From contig NC_041813.1 in the NCBI RefSeq assembly GCF_900964775.1, positions 32,490,960-32,554,959 of the forward strand: a DNA stretch of 64,000 nt, read 5' to 3'. The DNA comes from Scleropages formosus (lineage: Eukaryota > Chordata > Actinopteri > Osteoglossiformes > Osteoglossidae). Both the position numbers and the translations under genes were made by a program. Positions 55,936-64,000 of the stretch are shown here, piece by piece (position 1 is the stretch's first letter; each line of letters opens with the position of its first letter). The notes beneath the pieces are model-generated. The model had not been told where the DNA came from and did not search any database. It was given only the letters and a program-made list of their open reading frames with translations.

Positions 55936-57407
55936 CCTGAGTGCTCTGTGCTCCAAGTGCTGAATTCACCCCTTCCCTCCCAGCAATGTGAACCTTCTGG
56001 CTGAGTTGTGGCACCCGGACCCCTCTCAGCTAGCCTCAGTGCCGTGGCTCAACGTGTCTGAGCCCAGGTCCGTGACCTTACCGCAGTACAGCCAGTGGTT
56101 TCTGCAGTACGGTGCCCAGTTGGGGGGCAACTTTACAGACTGCAACCTGGAGGAGGAGATGAACAAGGTGGGTGCCGCTTCCTGCGCTGCTTGTTGCCAG
56201 GTGCCAGAGGAGAAGAGTTTCCCTCCGAACCCTACGACCCCTGTGACCCCTCTCCCAGGGAGTGGAAGGCACGGGACTGGCTTTCATCGCCTTCACGGAG
56301 GCCATGACCCTGTTCCCTGGCAGCCCATTCTGGTCGGCGCTCTTCTTCCTCATGCTTCTCAACCTGGGCCTGAGCACCATGTTCGGCACCATGCAGGGCA
56401 TTCTCACGCCGCTCACGGACAGCTTTGCTCTGCTCGGCCGCCGCAGGATCCTGCTCACAGGTAGGAGGCGGCCGTCTGGGCCTTGATTGGGTCCCTGCGT
56501 ACCGCCCGCTGACCGATGGTGCCCCCTGCTGGGTGCGCCTCTCTCTGCCCCCAGTCGGCAGCTGTGTCCTGGGCTTCGCCTTGGGCCTGCTCTTCACCCA
56601 GCGCTCCGGAAACTACTTTGTGACCATGTTCGACGACTACTCGGCCACGCTGCCACTCATCGTCGTGGCAGTCTTCGAGACAGTGGCCGTGTCCTGGGTG
56701 TACGGAGCCGACCGGTAAGGCTGTCTGCAGTTGGCTGTGGCGAACAGTATCTTTTACAGGTGCGTTGTAACCATGTCTATTGGCATCTGCAGTTTCTTAG
56801 ATGACATTGAGAGAATGATCCGGTGGCGCCCCCCAGTGCTCTACAAGTACCTGTGGCGCTTTGTGTGCCTCTTTGCCATGCTGGCTTTGCTGGGCGCCAG
56901 CGTGCTGCGCATGCTCTTCAAAAGGCCCACCTACACGGCCTGGAACCAGCACATGGTAAGGGGCAGTTGGACCGCAGCTCCCAGCATGCACTGTGGTCAT
57001 CCCAGAACATAGATTTGCATGTAATGTACTGTACATTGCTGGTGGCAGCGGGACCACATCCTCTTGTCCACCCGCTTTAGGCCTCGGAGACGACGCTGGA
57101 ATACCCCGGCTGGGCGCTCGCTTTCCTCTGCATGTTCATGTTGGTGGCACTGCTGCCCTTACCCATAGCATACCTCCATGCCATGCTGAGGAGTGATGCG
57201 GACGCCCACACAGTGCCGCCGGAGCAGCAGGAGCTCCAAGGGGACGGGTACCTCGAGTGCGACTGGGCTGAGCCCGAGTCCATCTCCAGCTCGCCGCAGG
57301 AACAGGCGGGGCCTTGCAGAGCTGTCTTCCTGCCGCCGGGGACCGATTGCTACACGCGCCTTCCTCAGCATGAGGACTATGAGGAAGAGGAGGACACTGC
57401 AGTGTGA
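53733..57407 (+). CDS. slc6a16: SLC6A16-like sodium-dependent transporter (NTT5 group)
   Basis: A member of the SLC6 family of sodium-coupled amino acid and transmitter carriers, nearest to SLC6A15/16/17. Eleven coding exons lie at about 53733-53964, 54230-54387, 54772-54892, 54996-55171, 55399-55509, 55601-55842, 55984-56167, 56259-56460, 56555-56714, 56793-56955 and 57081-57407. Phases fit and give 691 aa. TM1 keeps the sodium-site motif [17 protein letters not shown]2 has [13 protein letters not shown]. Later segments have [37 protein letters not shown] and [19 protein letters not shown]. The large outer loop has glycosylation sites NVS and [18 protein letters not shown] and YPGWALAFL point to SLC6A16, and human SLC6A16 and EPS8L1 both lie on 19q13. 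SLC6A17 cannot be excluded. The acidic tail ends [12 protein letters not shown] longer in-frame start at 53691 is possible. Confidence 0.9.
55876..55936 (+). repeat. (GT)n microsatellite in slc6a16-like intron
   Basis: About 60 bases of GT, about 35 bases after the donor of the exon ending at 55842. Confidence 0.95.
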
Positions 57408-58835
57408 GAGGGCAGCAAAGGAAAAAGGGCCACCAGGAAACAGGCACCTGTCGTTTCCTCAACTCTCGGCCACAGACAGAGCAGACAGGAACCCTGGCTC
57501 CATGTCCCCTGTCCAGCCCGGTGTCCTGTCTCCAGCTGCGCAAAGCGTCACTCCTGCCAGTCAACGTGTCCTCCTTTGCCGGAGCAGCCACACATGTGAA
57601 CCTGACTTTTGTGAACTGTGTGTAAACACACAGAACAGCTCCCTGAAGAAGGATCGAAAAAGAACGGGAAACTTCAAGAGGACTGCAAAACGTGAGCAGA
57701 AGAAGTGAAGTGGAGTGGAGTGGAGTGTGGGTGGGTGCAAAAAGTCCCAGGTGGCTATGGCTGGCAGGACTACAGTGGGGGTGTATTACATTACCTTAGA
57801 AACATCTTGCTTTTTTTTTTTTTTTTTTTATTTCTGAGCAAGTGTTACCAGAAAGAAAAGTTTGGATGATATATTTGGTAAAGAGTCTTGCAGAAAACCA
57901 CCCCTGTTGCTATAATCTCATGAGCTCTATACCTCCTGAAAACTTAGTATGCAGCGTGAACCCTGACATGCTCACTGTGTGTCCTGCTGCGCTCGGTGAT
58001 GGTTGAACACTGGAACCACTGAGGGTCTGACCACCAGCACGGTCGTGTTCACATCTGAACATCTCTGTTGCCCTCACAGCTGTGCCACTGGTCACTGATA
58101 TCCTAGAAAGACCAAGAGTTCGGTAGCTGCTGGTTGAAATACCCACAATGCACCAGAAAGAGGCCCACTTCTCACTTCTTGGCTTATTGTAAATGCATAA
58201 AAATATGGGCAGTTATTTTCATTTTATGTGTGGGTAGACATGAACGGCTCGTGTTCCAGCTTTGTTTTAAGTCATATAATTCAAAGTATATGTTCTGTTT
58301 ATCTGACCTGTGCACGCTTTTATTGGAAGGCACTTGATCCTGGACATAGCTCTGCAGGTACAAGTTGAGCCTGAAGGTGGCAGTCTGTGTCGGTCAGATG
58401 TGAACAGGACACCCCAGGTTGGAAGTGTCCGTCTTTCTCAAGGTAAGTTTGGACTGAGGTCACTGGGAGCTGTGCGCTGTGGTACGCAGGAGCTTCGGGG
58501 CTCCGTTGAGGTGCAGCGTCCTGGAGTTCACTGAGACAGATGGTGATCATTAGGTGATCAGTTATTGTAGTGGATTTCAGCCACGGGGTTCTGATGAGGA
58601 GTGTGTCTGCGGGTGCACTGTGGACCGATGATGATGCCCCCAGGCTAAGGAGAAGCCCACGGGTCGGATGGAGTGGCTGAACTTCACTCATCGTCCGAGG
58701 ATGACTTCAGAGGCCTGGAGAGAAACACATGTCGTCCAGAGACCCGTCCACCAGCACGTGGAGAACAGCTGTCGGTGTGAACATGCAAGAGACAAGGGTT
58801 ACCGTCACGAGAGGGGGAGGAGGTGAGGGATGGGA

Positions 58836-58838
58836 AGA

Positions 58839-58888
<50 letters not shown>

Positions 58889-58893
58889 GGGAG
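58836..58893 (+). repeat. (GA)n microsatellite
   Basis: A near-pure GA tract with some GGGAGA interruptions. Confidence 0.95.
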
Positions 58894-59186
58894 GGGGAGG
58901 CAGTCCGTGCGCCGGCTGTGGAGCACACTAGTGGCCGCAGACCGGACGGGTGTGTGCGCCGTAAGGATGGAGGTTCGACCGGACAGGCTGAAGGAGGTGG
59001 CTGGAAAGACCCTGGGCAAGATCCACAGGTACAGCTGGGGTTCTCTCACGTTCTCTGGTGAACACGTCCGTGGGGGTGTGTTTCTCTGTATCAGAGCCCC
59101 CGGGACTCGCTGCTTGAGCACAGGTTGGGGTTAGAGGTCAGGGTCAGGTGCTTGGCATTTAGGGGAGGTTTGGCTCTGCGCTGCAG

Positions 59187-59187
59187 G

Positions 59188-59245
<58 letters not shown>
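59187..59245 (+). repeat. (GT)n microsatellite
   Basis: About 55 bases of GT followed by GCGCGTGTGCGTGCGCG, a stretch able to form Z-DNA. Confidence 0.95.
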
Positions 59246-59250
<5 letters not shown>

Positions 59251-60306
59251 CGTGCGCGTGTGTGTATGCACGTTTGTGTGCGTGCGCCGTGTCCATGTAC
59301 TCAGGTTAAAAGAAGAAGGTGTAATGTGGTTTATTGATTCTGAGGTCCATTCCATGTTGGACAGTAGCAGTGAGGGACGCGGAGAAGACACTTTCCCTCC
59401 CCAAACCTTCCAGGCAAATGGTGTATGATCCATCGTTCTACAACAACAGTGATAATAATATGTCCTTATTTTTCCTCTTATTATTAAATCACCACAATCT
59501 CTGTTGGCTTGTAAATTTGACACTGATGAATGACATGATGACAAAATCTGCACCGAAAATGGATCATAATGTACATGTGAAGGAGATGAAACTGAATTTT
59601 GTGCTGTTTTGTGTATTCTGTATAATCTGTAAAAACTTGGGTGTACTTTAGTCATCAAATCATCAGCTCTGCAGGAAAAAGAAAGTAGTTAGACCTGAGA
59701 TAATGTTCATTGTCATGATCCGGTTCAGCTCCAAATGACATGCGAAAGATACACTGTAAGTACGAGCAGATTTCACTGTACGCTGGTGCTGGACGGACGA
59801 TGGACAGTGTGTCCTCAGCAAGTGCTCCTGCGGACAGTGTCGTTGGAGTGCGTCCTCAGGCTCGGTCGTTGTCTCATTCCTGATCGTCTCAGTAACAAGG
59901 TCACCGTTTGTTGGGTTTTACCTCTCAGTTGCGAGAACATCACATGTACATTTAATAACACCGAGGGGGGCACTCATGAGCACACGGACATCAGGAGACA
60001 CTTCGAAAAGATCATCAGCCTCTCTTCAAACTCCCGCTTGTTTTGCACACCGCAGCGGGGTGTGTGTGTGTGTGTTTGTGTGTGTGGGGGGGAGTTCCTC
60101 TTACATAACAGCCCTGAGTGACGGCGTGATGTCAAAGGCTCACAGCCACAGTGATCTGGAGCCAGAGGTGAACTTGTTCTTTCTCATGATACTGTGTTAA
60201 CAGTTACTGATAGACACCTGTAAGAGTGTGTGTGTGTCAGTGTGTGTGTGAGTGTGTGTGATCATAACCAGTGCTCACAGTAATGAGAGAATGTGTATCA
60301 ACAGTC

Positions 60307-60347
<41 letters not shown>

Positions 60348-61064
60348 ACCTGTGTAACTACATGTTTCAGATCAGATGATTACCTGTTTTTCTCTTTTAT
60401 GTTGTGTGAGTGTGTGAAATGTACAAAATTCACAAAAAAAGAGTCTGAACATGTCTTTCTGTGGAACTGTGAGTTATTCATTCTTAAAACTCAGTCATCT
60501 ATAAAGCACCTACAATAAACATCAAGTATTGAAAGGCAGAAAAAATTGATTAATACTTTGGTGTGATTTTTTTTTAAAATGAAGTTCTGTAATTATTAGT
60601 TATTTTACCACAGTGGAGACTGTAAAAATAAAGTAATACTCTATCTGCAGTGTGTAATTCTCTCCCTCTCTCTCTCTCTCTCTCTCCCTCTGGGATTTAA
60701 TGTAAAAACCTCCAGAAATCCCATCCTGAAATAGCCGCCTCTCTGGCCAGCTGTCGGTCCACGCAAATCCAGCCCCTGTCCCTTTCCACACTCGACCCCC
60801 TCCCTTTACCCCCATAGCTCACGAGATTCGATGGGATGCGGTAAAGCGCATTTGTGTCTTTCTTTACCTTGCAGTGCATGTGTGGCTCGAGCTCCAGCTG
60901 TAAAGTAGGTATGAAGATGTCGTAGTTGTACGGCGGTTGTTAATTAGATATAAAGAGGCTGTCAAGTAGTTGTCAAATAGTTGTCAAGTAGTTGTCAAGT
61001 AGTTGTAAAGCTGTTAAGGACAAAGTGACTGAAAGGCCGAGTGTGGCAGTCGCTAAGTGACATG

Positions 61065-61085
61065 AGAACACACGCACACACGCAC

Positions 61086-61121
<36 letters not shown>
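61065..61121 (+). repeat. (CA)n microsatellite
   Basis: CACACG repeats pass into a pure CA tract of about 35 bases. Confidence 0.95.
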
Positions 61122-61123
<2 letters not shown>

Positions 61124-62835
61124 CAGATGCTGCAAACAGAGATGAGCATTCACTAGTAGAGCTGAGCATTCACTAATAGAAATGTGTGTATCCATGGTAG
61201 TGTGTGTATGTCCAGAGCTGAGTGTGTGTACAGTACATCCACGGCAGCGTTCATCTCAAACACTTTCCCTGCCTGTCGCCGTGGTATCTCAGCATGACTC
61301 CTCCTCCTGAATTCTGACTGAAGTTCATCTGTTATTTACACACATCCCTGCAAAGAAGAACTTTTGGTGTTAGCCACTGTCGGCTCAGCTCCCTTCCCCA
61401 GCACCAGGAGCCTGAGGAGGGGGTGGGGTCTCATGTGAAGATTAACCCCCAGGGTCTCCCGGGCAGCCTGCGAAAGGGGCGACTGCAAAGGGGAAAGAAA
61501 GCTGTGTGCTGCGAGGATGACCCCTCTACGTGGCGTGAACGGTTCACCACGGATGCGACAAAATCTGGCATGGTGTTGGGTCACAGCCCCTCGTGAGGAG
61601 CCAGAGCAAGCAGCTGCAGGGAGGCAGATACTTGTGATTAATGCATTTTTATATGAGAGCCCATACAGCTGGGTGAGCACAGCCCAACGGTGTGTGTGTG
61701 GACGTATGGGGAGCGGGGGCATCTCCCTAGGTAACATTGTCCCGCTGAGACACAATCTGTTCACCAGAGAGGTGTGAAAGGAGGGGGCTGTTGGACTGAA
61801 ACAGAGAGAGGGAAGGTGGACGTTTTGCCTGCGTGTGAAGACATGGATTCGCTGTTCGCATCGTCCACACCTTTGTCGACTCACTGAGGAGACGCAGAGG
61901 AGGACAAGGACAAGCTCTTGGGTTCACTTTGTGGACACCCAGTAGAGGACAGGGACAGAGCTCTTGAGCGGTTATGTAAGAGGGCTGCCATGTTTTTGTC
62001 CCTCTTTCCGCTGTCTGATCCTCTTGCGTGGGGATTATGAGCACAGTGCTGTCAATTTGTAAATGTAATATAAATAACACAAAGAGTCTGAATTCAGCCT
62101 TTCATTTACCACATATCCACTGAGGCTCCGCCCACAAGCCCACCAGTGAGAAGCCTGACCGTGCGCTGAGATCACGACCTGCCCTTCCACTCAAGCGCAG
62201 CCTCGACCCCACTCTTTGCATGCTGTCGATGGATGTGCGGCAATACTCACTTTCCACCACTCACCTGGAGTACTCGCAAGGGCCATTACTCACTCAAAGT
62301 ACTCACTTGGAGTGCCTAGAGGAGTCAGTACTCACTCTCCGGGAGTGGGACGGGACCCGGTGTGCTCTGCTGCTCAACCGCAGCCCCACCCCCCGCACAT
62401 GGCGAGGCTCTTTATGTAACCTGTGGTGTTTCAAGCGCCTTTTCCGGTACACTCTTGATATGATCTATTGTGTTGTTCCGATTGATTTGTGATTCGGTGC
62501 AATTTTGAAAGGGGAGCAGGATCTCTGTGGGTCAAACGCACACACTCTCACTCACACACTCTCTCTCTCTCACACACACACACACACAAGCTGCTCATAT
62601 CGTAGTGTGGCTCTCTATAAATGTCTACAACAGAAATGTACACGTTGTACAAATGTACAAAGACTTACAAAAAAAGAGCCAGAAATCAGTGCCTTTCTAC
62701 TCAGTCATCTTCATAGAAACATATTCGGAAACACTGCGCTCTGTCAATTTCTACACACCGCATTCAGTCGTCTGTCTGCTCCAGTTGGGCTCTCAGTCAC
62801 TTAGAGCCCCATTACTGCACTGTGGTAGAGGACAT

Positions 62836-63238
62836 TGTGTGGATGGTGTGTAGACGCTGTGTGGATGGTGTGTGGATGGTGTGTGGATGGTGTGTGGACA
62901 CTGCGTGGATGGTGTTTGGATGCTGCGTGGACACTGTGTGGATGGTGTGTGGACGCTGCGTGGATGGTGTGTGGACACTGTGTGGATGGTGTGTGGACAC
63001 TGCGTGGATGGTGTTTGGATGCTGCGTGGACACTGTGTGGATGGTGTGTGGACGCTGCGTGGATGGTGTGTGGACACTGTGTGGATGGTGTGTGGACACT
63101 GCGTGGATGGTGTTTGGATGCTGCGTGGACACTGTGCGGATGGTGTGTGGACGCTGCGTGGATGGTGTGTGGACACTGCGTGGATGGTGTTTGGATGCTG
63201 CGTGGACACTGTGTGGATGGTGTGTGGACACTGTCCTC
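62836..63238 (+). repeat. Minisatellite with 99-bp higher-order unit
   Basis: Short units of the type GTGTGGATGGTGTGTGGAC repeat throughout. A variant GTGTTTGGATGCTGCG marks a longer unit and recurs near 62912, 63011, 63110 and 63188, giving spacings of 99, 99 and 78 bases. Because 99 is divisible by three, long frames stay open on both strands (CVDGVWTLCGWCVD on one, TIHTVSTHHPRSV on the other). Confidence 0.95.
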
Positions 63239-63951
63239 CCTGATGAACCTTCACTGTGGCCATGAGTTGAAGTTCTCACTGCAACCTGCAGTACAACCCA
63301 TCGTGGCATCGCTTAGTGAGCTGTTGTCACGGAAACAGTGCCAAGTGCCTCGTGTTTGGTGTCAGCTGGGCGTAAGGGGATGCTGTCAGAGCCCGACAGG
63401 AGCTCTCTGTTTGTGCTGTACCATGACAAGTGCCAGCCAACACACACACACAGACAGAGACACACACACACACAGAGCAGGTTTGCGTGTCTCTAATGAG
63501 GCCAACCGGTGTGATGAACCATCTGACACGGGATCCGACGAGAAGTCCAGCCGATGCTCCGACTCGCCTTCATTAGCGTGTGCCATGTGGTGGTGCCGGG
63601 GTGCAGGCTGTCTCCTAACAAGCCGTCTCCTAACGAGGGCCCCTGGCATTCTCAGTGCCCGTTGCCCCTACGGCTGTGTTACACACCTGGCCTAGGCATT
63701 TCTGTGTGGGGGTGAGGCGGGGCACGGGCAGGCGCCCACTCCACTCCAAGACTCCACTCATTTCCAGAAGTAAATCAGTACTGTAATCCTCATATGGATT
63801 AGTGGGCACACAGCAAAGACAGATAGCAGAGGGACGAGGGATGGAGAGAGAGGGGGACGCCCTTCGTAGTCTGTCCCTCTGTCTCCGATCCCTTTGTCCT
63901 CTTCAGAATTCAGGTGCACAAATCGTCTTGGAGCCCTTACCGCATCCGGGG

Positions 63952-63965
63952 GGGGGGGGGGGGGT
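63952..63965 (+). repeat. Poly-G run
   Basis: About 14 consecutive G bases near the right edge. The 63240-64000 stretch otherwise holds CA runs and no recognisable gene. Confidence 0.9.
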
Positions 63966-64000
63966 AATGTGGGGCCTTTACCGCACCCAGGGCAGTCTGC

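Larger units (their letters stand above)
57408..62825. other. Long intergenic stretch, no supported gene
   Basis: After the slc6a16-like stop I find no gene I can support. Microsatellites lie at 58836-58893 (GA), 59187-59245 (GT), 60312-60346 (GT) and 61065-61121 (CA). Two weak exon-like pieces were seen. One is a plus-strand ATG at 58969 with a short frame to a GTACAG donor (RPDRLKEVAGKTLGKIH). The other is a minus-strand piece at 58684-58714 after a good acceptor (PLKSSSDDE then stop). Neither has a partner exon. Confidence 0.5.

Noticed and set aside
58684-59121. Exon-like pieces (PLKSSSDDE on minus, MEVRPDRLKEVAGKTLGKIH on plus)
   Set aside because: Each has one good splice border, but no partner exon or recognised family. 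They lie on opposite strands beside a GA microsatellite.
62793-63695. Open frames of 120-286 codons (C-V-D-G-V-W and T-I-H-T-V-S repeats)
   Set aside because: They follow the 99-bp minisatellite in several frames on both strands at once, so they do not show coding selection.

Overview
The window looks like nuclear DNA from a bony fish, most likely a ray-finned (teleost) fish. The evidence is split vertebrate genes with short introns, many Tc1-like transposon and tRNA-SINE copies, and very frequent CA/GT microsatellites. The SINE set might suit an early teleost lineage, but I cannot name the species from sequence alone.

Seven protein-coding genes are recognisable. From left to right they are map2k3 (minus, 3.5-5.6 kb), natd1 (plus, 9.8-10.7 kb), mprip (minus, 14.4-24.7 kb with exons up to about 26.6 kb), dcun1d3 (plus, 32.7-33.6 kb), fam234a (minus, 36.5-40.4 kb), eps8l1 (minus, 44.1-48.8 kb) and an slc6a16-like transporter gene (plus, 53.7-57.4 kb). 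I traced splice sites by eye. The exon chains of dcun1d3 (305 aa), fam234a (543 aa), eps8l1 (510 aa) and slc6a16-like (691 aa) each add up to a whole number of codons from start to stop. map2k3 lacks only its small first exon here. mprip lacks its N-terminal PH-domain exons here. natd1 exon 1 looks damaged.

The genes do not form one pathway. They are a MAP kinase kinase of the p38 route, an acetyltransferase-like protein, two actin and Rho regulators (mprip, eps8l1), a cullin-neddylation cofactor, a membrane protein of poorly known role and a sodium-dependent transporter. From memory, the human orthologues lie on 17p11.2 (MAP2K3, NATD1, MPRIP), 16p (DCUN1D3, FAM234A) and 19q13 (EPS8L1, SLC6A16), so the neighbourhood mixes segments that are separate in mammals.

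The left edge (1-1990) is a satellite of about 13 units of about 150 bp, each carrying a tRNA-like stretch, arranged in a higher-order pattern. The spaces between genes and the introns hold several SINE families, two Tc1-like remnants (one a mosaic of opposite orientations), a LINE reverse transcriptase scrap, and a short Tigger/pogo-type element that closely resembles mammalian Tigger sequences as I remember them. The right end (57.4-64 kb) has no gene I can support and holds microsatellites and a 99-bp higher-order minisatellite.

I did not find a clearly new multi-gene system. The best leads are the tRNA-like satellite, the Tigger-like element, the broken-looking natd1 exon 1, the PTB-less eps8l1, the 1,012-codon mprip exon with a possible internal promoter, and a possible small unrecognised gene at 12.3-13.1 kb.
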